From: Variovorax paradoxus
GTDB taxonomy: Bacteria; Pseudomonadota; Gammaproteobacteria; Burkholderiales; Burkholderiaceae_C
Assembly (NCBI RefSeq): GCF_030815975.1
Contig: NZ_JAUSXL010000002.1
Coordinates: 2,294,001 to 2,358,000, forward strand
Length of the DNA: 64,000 bases
Reading direction: 5' to 3'
The notes under the pieces are model-generated. The model was not told the origin of the DNA, ran no database searches, and saw nothing but the letters and a program-made list of their open reading frames with translations. Below, one piece after another: positions 37,598 through 46,977 of this stretch. Made by a program: the position numbers and the translations under genes. The stretch's first letter is position 1. Every line of letters begins with the position of its first letter.

Positions 37598-39277
37598 ATG
37601 ACCGACCGCCCCTGGCTCAGCAGCTATCCGCAAGGCGTGCCCGCCGATATCGACGCTTCGCAGTATTCCTCGCTGGTCGGCCTCATGGAGGAGAGCTTTG
37701 CAAAGTACGCCGACCGCACGGCCTACAGCTTCATGGGCAAGGACGTCAGCTATGCGGAGACCGACAAGCTGAGCAAGGCCTTCGGCGCCTACCTGCAGGG
37801 GCTGGGGCTGGCCAAGGGCGACCGCGTCGCGGTCATGATGCCCAACTGCCCGCAGTATCCGATCGCGGTCGCGGCCATCCTGCGCGCCGGGTTGATCCTG
37901 GTGAACGTGAATCCGCTGTACACGCCGCGCGAACTCGAGCACCAGCTCAAGGACTCGGGCGCGAAGGCCATCGTCATCATGGAGAACTTCGGCACCACGC
38001 TGCAGAAATGCATCGCGGCCACGCCCATCAAGCACATCGTGCTCGCCGCCATGGGCGACCGGCTCGGCTTCCTCAAGGGCGCGCTGGTCAACTACGTGGT
38101 GCGCAACGTGAAGAAGCTGGTGCCGCACTTCAGCCTGTCGGGCGCGGTGCGCTTCAACGACGCGCTCGACCAAGGCGCGGGCCGCACGCTGCAGGCGCCG
38201 GCCATCGGTCCCGACGACGTGGCCGTGCTGCAGTACACCGGCGGCACCACCGGCGTTTCGAAGGGGGCCGTGCTGCTGCACCGCAACGTCATTGCGAACG
38301 TGCTGCAGTCCGAAGCCTGGAACGAACCCGCGATGGCACAGGTGCCGGCCGGCGAGCAGCCCACGAGCGTGTGCGCGCTGCCGCTGTATCACATCTTTGC
38401 CTTCACCGTGGGCATGATGCTGAACATGCGCACGGGCGGCAAGCTGATCCTGATTCCGAATCCGCGCGACCTCGCGGGCGTGCTGAAGGAACTGTCCAAG
38501 CACACGTTCCACAGCTTTCCCGCAGTCAACACGCTGTTCAACGGCCTCGCGAACCACCCGGACTTCAACACCGTCAACTGGAAGAACCTCAAGGTCTCGG
38601 TGGGCGGCGGCATGGCCGTGCAGGCGGCGGTCGCGAAGCTCTGGCTCGAGAAGACCGGCTGCCCGATCTGCGAGGGCTATGGCCTCTCGGAAACCTCGCC
38701 CTCGGCCACCTGCAACCCGATCAACAGCAAGGCCTACACCGGCACCATCGGCCTGCCGCTGCCGAGCACCTGGCTCAGGCTGCTCGACGACGAGGGCCGC
38801 GAAGTGTCGCGGGGCCAGCCCGGCGAAATCGCGATCAAGGGACCGCAGGTGATGGCCGGCTACTGGCAGCGGCCCGACGAAACCGCCAAGGTCATGACGC
38901 CCGACGGCTACTTCAAGAGCGGCGACATCGGCGTGGTCGACGAGCGCGGCTACTTCAAGGTGGTCGACCGCAAGAAGGACATGATCCTGGTCTCGGGCTT
39001 CAACGTCTATCCGAACGAGGTCGAGGACGTGGTGGCGCAGATTCCGGGCGTGCTCGAATGCGCGGCGGTCGGCGTGGCGGACGACAAGACCGGCGAAGCC
39101 GTCAAGCTCGTGATCGTCAAGAAGGACGAATCGCTGACCGAAGCGCAGGTGCGCGAATACTGCAGAGCAAACCTTACGGGTTACAAGCAGCCGCGAACCG
39201 TGGAGTTTCGTACCGATCTTCCGAAAACGCCGGTCGGAAAGATCCTGCGGCGCGAGCTGCGCGACCTAAAGAAGTAA
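37598..39277 (+). CDS. fadD: Long-chain-fatty-acid-CoA ligase
   Basis: 559 residues (E. coli FadD 561). Adenylate-forming enzyme with the P-loop-like YTGGTTGVSKGA, the GYGLSETSPS motif, and the C-terminal hinge GDIGVVDERGYFKVVDRKKD leading to ILVSGFNVYPNEVEDVV and the catalytic Lys in PKTPVGKILRRELR. It activates fatty acids to acyl-CoA for beta-oxidation at the inner membrane. GAGGAG precedes the ATG at 37598. It stands alone between pnt and dpp operons. Confidence 0.93.
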   Translation: MTDRPWLSSYPQGVPADIDASQYSSLVGLMEESFAKYADRTAYSFMGKDVSYAETDKLSKAFGAYLQGLGLAKGDRVAVMMPNCPQYPIAVAAILRAGLILVNVNPLYTPRELEHQLKDSGAKAIVIMENFGTTLQKCIAATPIKHIVLAAMGDRLGFLKGALVNYVVRNVKKLVPHFSLSGAVRFNDALDQGAGRTLQAPAIGPDDVAVLQYTGGTTGVSKGAVLLHRNVIANVLQSEAWNEPAMAQVPAGEQPTSVCALPLYHIFAFTVGMMLNMRTGGKLILIPNPRDLAGVLKELSKHTFHSFPAVNTLFNGLANHPDFNTVNWKNLKVSVGGGMAVQAAVAKLWLEKTGCPICEGYGLSETSPSATCNPINSKAYTGTIGLPLPSTWLRLLDDEGREVSRGQPGEIAIKGPQVMAGYWQRPDETAKVMTPDGYFKSGDIGVVDERGYFKVVDRKKDMILVSGFNVYPNEVEDVVAQIPGVLECAAVGVADDKTGEAVKLVIVKKDESLTEAQVREYCRANLTGYKQPRTVEFRTDLPKTPVGKILRRELRDLKK

Positions 39278-39327
39278 GGGTTCGGCCCGGGTAGGGCCGC
39301 GGCATCGATCTTGCATATTGCGGATCG

Positions 39328-40332
39328 ATGCTTCGCTTCCTCCTCACGCGCGTGAGCTTGCTGGTGCCGACCTTCATCGGCATGACGCTGCTTGCGTTCT
39401 TCCTCATCCGGCTGGTGCCGGGCGACCCGATCGAAACCATGGCCGGCGAGCGCGGGATCGACCCCGCGCGCCACGCCCAGCTGCGCACGGCCTACGGCTT
39501 CGACAAGCCGGTGATCGTGCAGTACGGCATCTACATCGGCCGCGTGCTGCATGGCGATCTCGGCAAGTCGATCATCACGCAGGAGTCGGTCGCGAACGAG
39601 TTTCTCGCGCTGTTCCCTGCCACGGTCGAGCTTGCCGTGTGCGCGATTGCCTTTGCGCTGCTGCTGGGGCTTCCGGCGGGCATCCTGGCGGCGGTGCGGC
39701 GCAATTCCATCTTCGACCATGGCGTGATGGCCACCTCGCTGACCGGCTATTCGATGCCCATCTTCTGGTGGGGGCTGCTGCTGATCCTGTTCTTCTCGGT
39801 GCAGCTGGGCTGGACGCCCGTGTCGGGCCGCATTGCGGTGCAGTACTTCATCGAACCCGAAACAGGCTTTCTGCTGATCGACGCGCTGCGCGCCGGCGAC
39901 ACCGGCGCCTTCTGGTCGGCGCTGCATCACCTGATTCTGCCGGCCATCGTGCTCGGCACCGTGCCGCTCGCGGTCATCGCGCGCATGACGCGCTCGGCCA
40001 TGCTCGAGGTGCTGGGCGAAGACTACATCCGCACCGCGCGCGCCAAGGGGCTCTCGCGTTTTCGCGTGGTGGGGCTGCACGCGCTGCGCAATGCGCTGAT
40101 TCCGGTGGTCACGGTGATCGGGCTGCAGGTGGGCGTGCTCTTCACGGGCGCGATTCTCACCGAGACCATCTTCTCGTGGCCCGGTGTCGGCAAGTGGCTC
40201 ATCGAGGCCATCGGCCGGCGCGACTATCCGGTGCTGCAGGGCGGCATGCTGCTGCTGGGCGGCATCGTGATGGTGGTCAACCTGCTGGTCGACCTGACCT
40301 ATGGCGTCATCAACCCCAGGATCCGGCGCTGA
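39328..40332 (+). CDS. dppB: Dipeptide ABC transporter permease DppB
   Basis: 334 residues, six membrane helices. The N-terminus MLRFLLTRVSLLVPTFIGMT is typical of DppB/OppB, and the cytoplasmic EAA loop is EDYIRTARAKGLSRFRVVGLHALRNALIP. First gene of a five-gene operon that begins 50 bp after fadD. Forms the peptide channel with DppC. Confidence 0.93.
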   Translation: MLRFLLTRVSLLVPTFIGMTLLAFFLIRLVPGDPIETMAGERGIDPARHAQLRTAYGFDKPVIVQYGIYIGRVLHGDLGKSIITQESVANEFLALFPATVELAVCAIAFALLLGLPAGILAAVRRNSIFDHGVMATSLTGYSMPIFWWGLLLILFFSVQLGWTPVSGRIAVQYFIEPETGFLLIDALRAGDTGAFWSALHHLILPAIVLGTVPLAVIARMTRSAMLEVLGEDYIRTARAKGLSRFRVVGLHALRNALIPVVTVIGLQVGVLFTGAILTETIFSWPGVGKWLIEAIGRRDYPVLQGGMLLLGGIVMVVNLLVDLTYGVINPRIRR

Positions 40333-40334
40333 AC

Positions 40335-41240
40335 ATGGCCTCGACCGACATCGTTTCCCCGCTCGAGGCGAGCAAGGCGCCGCCCGGCCCGTGGCGCGAG
40401 TTCTGGACCGCCTTCTCGGCCAACCGCGGCGCCGTCATCGGGCTTGCCACCATCGCGGTGCTGCTGCTCGTGGCGCTGTTCGCGCCGTGGATCGCGCCGC
40501 ATGCGCCGAACGAAACCAACAGCGCCGTCTTCCTGCTGCCGCCGGCGTGGCAGCAGGGTGGCTCCGCCAGCTACCTGCTGGGCACCGATGCCATCGGGCG
40601 CGACATTCTTTCGCGCCTCATGTTCGGTGCGCGGTTGTCGCTGTCGATCGGCGTGGCCGTGGTGGCGCTGTCGGTGGTGGCGGGCGTCGTGCTCGGCCTG
40701 GTTGCGGGATTCTTCCGCGGCGTGCTCGAGATCGCGATCATGCGGCTGATGGACATCGTGCTGACCTTGCCGAGCCTGCTGCTCGCCATCGTGATTGTCG
40801 CGATCCTCGGGCCGGGGCTGGTCAACGCCATGCTCGCAGTGGCGATCGTGGTGCTGCCGCACTATGTGCGCATCACCCGCGCGGCCGTCATCGCCGAAGT
40901 GTCGCGCGACTACGTGACCGCGGCACGCGTGAGCGGCGCCGGCACGCTGCGCCTGATGTTCAGCGAGGTGCTGCCCAACTGCGCGGCGCCGCTCATCGTG
41001 CAGGCCTCGCTCGGCATCTCGACCGCCATCCTCGACGCGGCCGCGCTCGGCTTTCTCGGCCTTGGCGCCCAGCCGCCGTCGCCCGAGTGGGGAACGATGC
41101 TGGCCGATGCGCGCGAGTTCGTGCTGCGCGCCTGGTGGGTCGTCACCTTTCCGGGGCTCGCGATCCTTGCGGCGGTGCTGGCTTTCAATCTGCTCGGCGA
41201 CGGGCTGCGCGATGCGCTCGACCCGAAGCTCAAGCGATGA
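40335..41240 (+). CDS. dppC: Dipeptide ABC transporter permease DppC
   Basis: 301 residues with the DppC-type GTDAIGRDILSRLMFGARLSL after the first helix, the EAA loop RDYVTAARVSGAGTLRLMFSEVLPN and the ending [17 protein letters not shown]. The ATG lies two bases after the dppB stop; its own stop overlaps dppD as ATGA. Confidence 0.94.
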   Translation: MASTDIVSPLEASKAPPGPWREFWTAFSANRGAVIGLATIAVLLLVALFAPWIAPHAPNETNSAVFLLPPAWQQGGSASYLLGTDAIGRDILSRLMFGARLSLSIGVAVVALSVVAGVVLGLVAGFFRGVLEIAIMRLMDIVLTLPSLLLAIVIVAILGPGLVNAMLAVAIVVLPHYVRITRAAVIAEVSRDYVTAARVSGAGTLRLMFSEVLPNCAAPLIVQASLGISTAILDAAALGFLGLGAQPPSPEWGTMLADAREFVLRAWWVVTFPGLAILAAVLAFNLLGDGLRDALDPKLKR

Positions 41241-42274
41241 ACATGCTTCTGGACATCAGGGACCTGCACGTCGAATTTCCGACGCAGGGCGGCGTGCTGC
41301 ACGCCGTCGATGGCGTGAGCCTCACGCTCGAGGAGGGCGAGGTGCTCGGCATCGTCGGCGAATCGGGCTCGGGCAAGAGCGTGACGATGATGGCGCTGAT
41401 GGGCCTCGTGGGCTTTCCGGGCCGCGTGCGCGCCGAGCACATGCGCTTTGCGGGCAAGGAACTGCTCGGCATCTCCGACAAGGCCCGCCGCGCGCTGGTC
41501 GGCAAGGAGGTGGCCATGATCTTCCAGGAGCCCACCACCAGCCTCAACCCCTGCTTCACCATCGGCTTCCAGCTGATGGAAACGCTGCGGCTGCACCTGC
41601 ATCTGGACCGGCGCACGGCGAAGAAGCGCGCGACCGAACTGCTCGAACAGGTCGGCATACCCGCTGCGTCGTCGCGCCTGGGCAGCTATCCGCACCAGCT
41701 CTCGGGCGGCATGAACCAGCGCGTGATGATCGCGATGGCCATTGCCTGCAATCCGCGCCTCCTGATCGCCGACGAGCCGACCACCGCGCTCGACGTGACG
41801 ATCCAGGCGCAGATCCTCGACCTGCTGCGCGAACTGCAGAAAGAGCGCGGCATGGCGCTGGTGCTCATCACGCACAACATGGGCGTGGTCAGCGAAATGG
41901 CGCAGCGCATTGCCGTGATGTATGCCGGCCAGGTGATGGAGCAGCAACGCGTCGACCGGCTCTTTGCGAATCCGCAGCATCCCTATACCGAGGCCCTGCT
42001 GGCCGCGCTGCCCGAACGTGCGGCACCCGAAGGGCGGCTTGCCACCATCGCGGGCGTGGTGCCGGGCGTGCACGACCGGCCGGCGGGCTGCCTGTTCGCG
42101 CCGCGCTGCAGCTATGTCACGACCAAAGCCTGCAACGTGCAGCCGGCGCTGCGCGCGGTGGCGTCGCAGCCGGGCGCCGAGGTGCGCTGCCATTTCCCGC
42201 TCGGCGAGCCCGGGCGCATGGCGGCCATCGAGGCCGACCGGCCGCGGCAGCAGGCCGTGGAGGCGCTGCCATGA
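41237..42274 (+). CDS. dppD: Dipeptide ABC transporter ATPase DppD
   Basis: 345 residues. Walker [11 protein letters not shown], signature [15 protein letters not shown], Walker [15 protein letters not shown], and the C-terminal cysteine cluster of oligopeptide ATPases (CLFAPRC...CNVQP...CHFP), which may hold an iron-sulfur cluster. Starts at an ATGA overlap with dppC and ends at an ATGA overlap with dppF. Confidence 0.94.
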   Translation: MNMLLDIRDLHVEFPTQGGVLHAVDGVSLTLEEGEVLGIVGESGSGKSVTMMALMGLVGFPGRVRAEHMRFAGKELLGISDKARRALVGKEVAMIFQEPTTSLNPCFTIGFQLMETLRLHLHLDRRTAKKRATELLEQVGIPAASSRLGSYPHQLSGGMNQRVMIAMAIACNPRLLIADEPTTALDVTIQAQILDLLRELQKERGMALVLITHNMGVVSEMAQRIAVMYAGQVMEQQRVDRLFANPQHPYTEALLAALPERAAPEGRLATIAGVVPGVHDRPAGCLFAPRCSYVTTKACNVQPALRAVASQPGAEVRCHFPLGEPGRMAAIEADRPRQQAVEALP

Positions 42275-43329
42275 ACGGCGATGTCGGCGGCGATGTCATC
42301 GGCGACGTCGTCGTGGAGGCGCGCAACCTGCAGCGCACCTATGCCGTGCGGCGCGGCATGTTCCGCGCGCCTGCGCAGTTGCGCGCGGTGGGCGACATCT
42401 CGTTTCGCATCGAGCGCGGCCGAACGCTCGCGGTGGTCGGCGAATCGGGTTGCGGCAAGTCCACGCTCGCGCGCATGGTTGCGCTGATCGAGAAGCCGAC
42501 GGCAGGGCAGCTCACGCTGGTCGGCCACGATGCGGTGGATCCGCCGTCCGAGCGCCGGCGCGAGCTGCGCCAGGCCGTGCAGCTGGTGTTCCAGAACCCC
42601 TATGGTTCGCTCAATCCGCGCAAGAGGATCAGTGCGGTGCTCGAGGATCCGCTCGCCATCAACACCACCCTCGGCAAGCCCGAGCGGGCCGCCAAGGCGC
42701 GCGAGATGCTGGCGCGCGTGGGCCTGCGCCCCGAGCATGCGAACCGCTATCCGCACATGTTCTCGGGCGGCCAGCGCCAGCGCATCGCCATTGCGCGTGC
42801 GCTCATGCTCGAGCCGCGCCTGCTGGTGGCCGACGAGCCGGTGTCGGCGCTCGACGTGTCGATCCAGGCGCAGGTGCTGAACCTGCTGGCCGATCTGCAG
42901 GCCGAACTGGGCTTGGCCTATCTCTTCATTTCGCACGACCTGGGCGTGGTGCGGCACATCGCGCACGACGTGCTCGTGATGTACCTCGGCCATGCGGTGG
43001 AGCAGGGCCCCAAGGCGCGCATCTTCGCGCGGCCGCTGCATCCCTACACGCAGGCGCTGCTGGCGTCCACGCCCGGGCTCAGCAGCCAGCGCATCGTGCT
43101 CAAGGGCGAGCTGCCGTCGCCGCTCGATCCGCCTTCGGGCTGCGTCTTCAACACGCGCTGCCCGCACGCGACGCAGCGCTGCCGCGAGGAGCGGCCCCTG
43201 CTGCGCGCGCTCGACGAGCGGCTGGTGGCCTGCCACTACGCCGAGAAGTTTCTCGATGGCACGCCGCCGGTCAGCGCCGATCTGCCCTTGTCCCCGCCGT
43301 TCGTCGCGCCCCTGGCGGCGAACACCTAG
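42271..43329 (+). CDS. dppF: Dipeptide ABC transporter ATPase DppF
   Basis: 352 residues. Walker A GESGCGKSTLAR, VFQNPYGSLNPRKR (typical of DppF/OppF), signature FSGGQRQRIAIARAL, Walker B LLVADEPVSALDVS and the C-terminal cysteine motif CVFNTRCPHATQRC. Second ATPase of the complex. The N-terminus has a Gly/Asp/Val repeat (GDVGGDVIGDVV) before the ABC fold. Confidence 0.94.
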   Translation: MNGDVGGDVIGDVVVEARNLQRTYAVRRGMFRAPAQLRAVGDISFRIERGRTLAVVGESGCGKSTLARMVALIEKPTAGQLTLVGHDAVDPPSERRRELRQAVQLVFQNPYGSLNPRKRISAVLEDPLAINTTLGKPERAAKAREMLARVGLRPEHANRYPHMFSGGQRQRIAIARALMLEPRLLVADEPVSALDVSIQAQVLNLLADLQAELGLAYLFISHDLGVVRHIAHDVLVMYLGHAVEQGPKARIFARPLHPYTQALLASTPGLSSQRIVLKGELPSPLDPPSGCVFNTRCPHATQRCREERPLLRALDERLVACHYAEKFLDGTPPVSADLPLSPPFVAPLAANT

Positions 43330-43359
43330 TTCACTTCAACCGTGTCCCAAGGAGTTGCC

Positions 43360-44997
43360 ATGAAGACCACTCAGTCATCCGTTTCGCGCCGCTCGTCCAG
43401 GCTTGCCGTGCTGCTCGCGCCGGCGGCACTCGCCGTGCTCGCATTGGCCTCGGGCACCGTGTCCGCCAAGACGCTGGTCTATTGCTCGGAGGGCAGCCCA
43501 GAGAACTTCTATCCGGGCGTGAACACCACCGGCACTTCGTTCGACGTGACCACGCAGGTCTACAACACCATTGTCGAGTTCGAGCGCGGCGGCACCAAGG
43601 TCGTCCCCGGCCTGGCGGAAAAATGGGACATCTCGGCCGACGGCACCCAGTACACCTTCCACCTGCGCAAGGGCGTGAAGTGGCACAGCACCAGCAAGAG
43701 CTTCAAGCCCACGCGCGACTTCAACGCCGACGACTTCATCTTCATGCTCGAGCGGCAGTGGAAGGAGAGCGATCCCTTCTTCAAGGTCACGAGCCAGAAC
43801 CACTCCTACTTCAACGACATGGGCATGCCCAAGCTGCTGAAGTCGGTGGACCGCGTCGACGAATACACGGTGAAGATCGTGCTCAACCAGGCCGAGGCGC
43901 CGTTCCTTGCCAACCTCGCGATGCAGTACGCAGGCATCCAGTCGAAGGAATACGCCATCGCGATGCTGAAGGCCGGCACGCCCGAGAAGGTCGACCAGGA
44001 TCCGATCGGCACCGGTCCGTTCTACCTCGTGCAGTACCAGAAGGACGCGGTCATCCGCTTCAAGGCCTTCCCGCAGTACTGGGGCGGCAAGGCGAAGATC
44101 GACGACCTGGTGTTCGCGATCACGCCCGACGCCTCGGTGCGCTGGGCCAAGCTGCAGAAGGGCGAATGCCACGTCATGCCGTACCCGAACCCGGCCGACC
44201 TCGACGCGATCCGGAAGGACCCGAACGTGCAGGTGCTCGAGCAGCCCGGCCTCAACGTCGGCTACCTCTCGTACAACACCACCAAGAAGCCCTTCGACGA
44301 TGTGCGCGTGCGCAAGGCCATCAACATGGCGATCAACAAGAAGGCGATCATCGACGGCGTGTACCTGTCGACGGGAGTGGCCGCGAAGAACCCGATCCCG
44401 CCCACCATGTGGTCCTACAACGATGCGGTCAAGGACGATCCCTACGACCCCGAAGCCGCGAAGAAGCTGTTGGCGCAGGCCGGCTTCCCCGATGGGTTCG
44501 CTACCGACCTGTGGGCCATGCCGGTGCAGCGGCCCTACAACCCGAACGCCAAGCGCATCGCCGAGCTGATGCAGGCCGACCTTGCCAAGATCAACGTCAA
44601 GGCCGAGATCAAGAGCTTCGAGTGGGGCGAGTACCGCAAGCGCCTGCAGGCCGGCGAGCACCAGATGGGCATGCTGGGCTGGACCGGCGACAACGGCGAT
44701 CCGGACAACTTCCTCTACACGCTGCTGGGCTGTTCCTCGGCCAAGTCGGCCAGCGGCAGCAACATCTCCAAGTTCTGCTACCAGCCCTACGAAGACCTGG
44801 TGCTGAAGGCCAAGAGCGCGACCAAACAGGCCGACCGCGACGCGCTCTACAAGAAGGCGCAGCTCATCTTCAAGGAACAGGCGCCGTGGTTCACCATCGC
44901 CCATGCGGTGCAGCTGAAGCCGGTGCGCAAGGAGGTCGTCGACTTCAAATTGAGTCCCTTCGGCCGCCACACTTTCTATGGCGTGGATATCAAGTAG
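43360..44997 (+). CDS. dppA: Dipeptide-binding periplasmic protein DppA
   Basis: 545 residues. A signal peptide ends near VSAK (about residue 34). The mature protein starts [17 protein letters not shown] and continues with [45 protein letters not shown] and [12 protein letters not shown], nearly the E. coli DppA wording, so a true dipeptide (and possibly haem) binder is likely. AAGGAG precedes the ATG at 43360. It is last in the operon, whereas E. coli has dppA first. Confidence 0.93.
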   Translation: MKTTQSSVSRRSSRLAVLLAPAALAVLALASGTVSAKTLVYCSEGSPENFYPGVNTTGTSFDVTTQVYNTIVEFERGGTKVVPGLAEKWDISADGTQYTFHLRKGVKWHSTSKSFKPTRDFNADDFIFMLERQWKESDPFFKVTSQNHSYFNDMGMPKLLKSVDRVDEYTVKIVLNQAEAPFLANLAMQYAGIQSKEYAIAMLKAGTPEKVDQDPIGTGPFYLVQYQKDAVIRFKAFPQYWGGKAKIDDLVFAITPDASVRWAKLQKGECHVMPYPNPADLDAIRKDPNVQVLEQPGLNVGYLSYNTTKKPFDDVRVRKAINMAINKKAIIDGVYLSTGVAAKNPIPPTMWSYNDAVKDDPYDPEAAKKLLAQAGFPDGFATDLWAMPVQRPYNPNAKRIAELMQADLAKINVKAEIKSFEWGEYRKRLQAGEHQMGMLGWTGDNGDPDNFLYTLLGCSSAKSASGSNISKFCYQPYEDLVLKAKSATKQADRDALYKKAQLIFKEQAPWFTIAHAVQLKPVRKEVVDFKLSPFGRHTFYGVDIK

Positions 44998-45000
44998 CCG

Positions 45001-45786
45001 ATGAACGCGCCCGTTGCCATCGTCGCTGCCATGCACGAGGAGTTGAGCGCGCTCCTCGCGCAGATGCCGGACGAGCAGCGCGTGCGCACCGCGGGGCGCG
45101 ACTTCTGGGTCGGCCACCTGCACGGCCAGCCGGTGGTGGCCGTGCTGTCGCGCATCGGCAAGGTCGCGGCGGCGGTGACGGCCACGGTGCTGCTCGAGCG
45201 CTTCGGCGTGCGGGCGATCGTGTTCACGGGCGTTGCCGGCGGGCTCGCGGCGGGCGTGAACGTCGGCGACGTGGTGGTCGCAACGCAGCTGCTGCAGCAC
45301 GACCTCGATGCCTCGCCGATCTTCCCGAAGTACGAGGTGCCGCTGATGGGCCTTTCGCGCTTCGCGGCCGACACCGCAGTCAGCGATGCGTTGGCGGCCG
45401 TTGCCGAAGAAGCGTTGCGCGACCCGGTGGCTTTGGTAGGGCAAAAGGCCGTCGATGAGTTCGGCCTCCGGTCGCCGAAGGTGCACCGGGGCTTGCTGGT
45501 GAGCGGCGATCGCTTCGTGTCCACGGCCGCCGAGAGCGCTGCGTTGCGGCGCAGCCTGCCCGATGCGCTCGCGGTCGAAATGGAAGGCGCGGCAGTGGCG
45601 CAGGTGTGCCACGACTACGGCGTGCCGTTTGCGGCGATGCGGACGATCTCGGACCGCGCGGACGATGCGGCGCATGGCGACTTCGCGCGCTTCGTCGCCG
45701 AGGTGGCGAGCCGCTACAGCCTTGCGCTGGCGAGCGCGTGGCTGGCCACGCTGCCGCCTTCCTCCGAAACGCTCGCCGCTACTTGA
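45001..45786 (+). CDS. mtnN: 5'-methylthioadenosine/S-adenosylhomocysteine nucleosidase
   Basis: 261 residues. It hydrolyses MTA and SAH to adenine and the thio-sugar, clearing SAM by-products. Motifs: AAMHEEL with Glu13, FTGVAGGLAAGVNVGDVV, VSGDRFV, the purine-site AVEMEGAAVAQVC and RTISDRADD with the catalytic Asp. It begins three bases after the dppA stop and so may be co-transcribed. A central insert makes it slightly longer than E. coli MtnN (232). Its end overlaps corA tail to tail by 8 bp. Confidence 0.9.
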   Translation: MNAPVAIVAAMHEELSALLAQMPDEQRVRTAGRDFWVGHLHGQPVVAVLSRIGKVAAAVTATVLLERFGVRAIVFTGVAGGLAAGVNVGDVVVATQLLQHDLDASPIFPKYEVPLMGLSRFAADTAVSDALAAVAEEALRDPVALVGQKAVDEFGLRSPKVHRGLLVSGDRFVSTAAESAALRRSLPDALAVEMEGAAVAQVCHDYGVPFAAMRTISDRADDAAHGDFARFVAEVASRYSLALASAWLATLPPSSETLAAT

Positions 45787-46765
45787 GCCAGCCGCGCCGG
45801 CGGAAGTACCACATCGGCACCAGCGCGCTCGCAGCCATCAGCGCCAGCGCATACGGATAGCCCAGCGACCAGTCGAGTTCGGGCATGAGCTTGAAGTTCA
45901 TGCCGTAGATGCTCGCGATCAGCGTGGGCGGCAGCAGCGCCACGCTGGCCACCGAGAAGATCTTGATGGTCTTGTTCTGGTTGATGTTGATGAAACCGAC
46001 GGTCGCATCCATCAGGAAGTTGATCTTGTCGAACAGGAAGGCCGTGTGGTTGTCCAGCGATTCGATGTCGCGCAGGATCTGCCGCGCCTCCTCGAACTGC
46101 TCGGCATTGAGCATGCGGCTGCGCATCATGAAGCTCACCGCGCGGCGCGTGTCCATCACGTTGCGGCGGATGCGGCCGTTCAAGTCTTCCTGGCGCGCGA
46201 TGGCGCCCAGCACCTCGCCGGCCAGTTCGTCGCTGACGTTGCCTTCGAGCACCTTCTTGCCCGCGATCTCGAGTTCGTCATAAATGTTCTCGAGCGTGTC
46301 GGCCGAGTATTCGGCGTCGGCGTCGAACAGCTTGAGCAGCACTTCCTTCGCATCCTCGATGAGCCCGGGCGCGCGGCGCGCACGCATGCGCAGCAGCCGG
46401 AACACCGGCACGTCTTCGTCGTGGATCGAGAACAGCACGCCGCGGCTGCGAAGCTCGGTGTTGTGCTGGTTCAGGATGAAGGCCACGCGCACCGACCGCG
46501 GGTCTTCGTCGTCGTCGATCAAGAAGTCGGAGCGGATGTGCAGTTCGCCGTTGTCTTCCTCGTAGAAGCGGGCCGACTCCTCGATGTCCTCGTCCATCGC
46601 GTCTTCGGGAATCGAGAGCCCGTAGTACTGCTTGATCCAGCGCTTTTCCTCGAGCGTGGGCGATTCGAGGTCGACCCAGATCGGCTGGAACTTGGAAAGC
46701 TCCTCGAGCGCCTCGATCTCTTCCTGGACAAGGCGGCCGTTGGCGAGCGTAAAGATATTGAGCAT
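45779..46765 (-). CDS. corA: CorA-family magnesium/cobalt transporter
   Basis: 328 residues. A large acidic cytoplasmic domain (1-265) is followed by two membrane helices. The selectivity motif GMN is at 288-290 (SIYGMNF), at the end of the first helix, and the C-terminus is the basic FRRRGWLK. Forms a pentamer in the inner membrane. The regulatory N-terminal domain is rich in Asp/Glu (DEDIEESARFYEED), as in related channels. Confidence 0.93.
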   Translation of the reverse strand: MLNIFTLANGRLVQEEIEALEELSKFQPIWVDLESPTLEEKRWIKQYYGLSIPEDAMDEDIEESARFYEEDNGELHIRSDFLIDDDEDPRSVRVAFILNQHNTELRSRGVLFSIHDEDVPVFRLLRMRARRAPGLIEDAKEVLLKLFDADAEYSADTLENIYDELEIAGKKVLEGNVSDELAGEVLGAIARQEDLNGRIRRNVMDTRRAVSFMMRSRMLNAEQFEEARQILRDIESLDNHTAFLFDKINFLMDATVGFININQNKTIKIFSVASVALLPPTLIASIYGMNFKLMPELDWSLGYPYALALMAASALVPMWYFRRRGWLK

Positions 46766-46977
46766 GGGCTCACTCCCGTGAAATGGCTGAGGCGATGGGG
46801 CGAGGGAGGTGTGCTTTCAATCCCCGGGCCCGAGACGTCAGAACGCGGGAGTTGAAAGCTGCCGAGACGGTGCGGTTTCCATGATGCGGTCTCCAGTTGC
46901 AGCGAGGGGCGATTATGTCATCGGCCGTGTGGCGGCAAGGCCGCCGATCTGGATGGACATACAGTAAAGTCGCGGCC

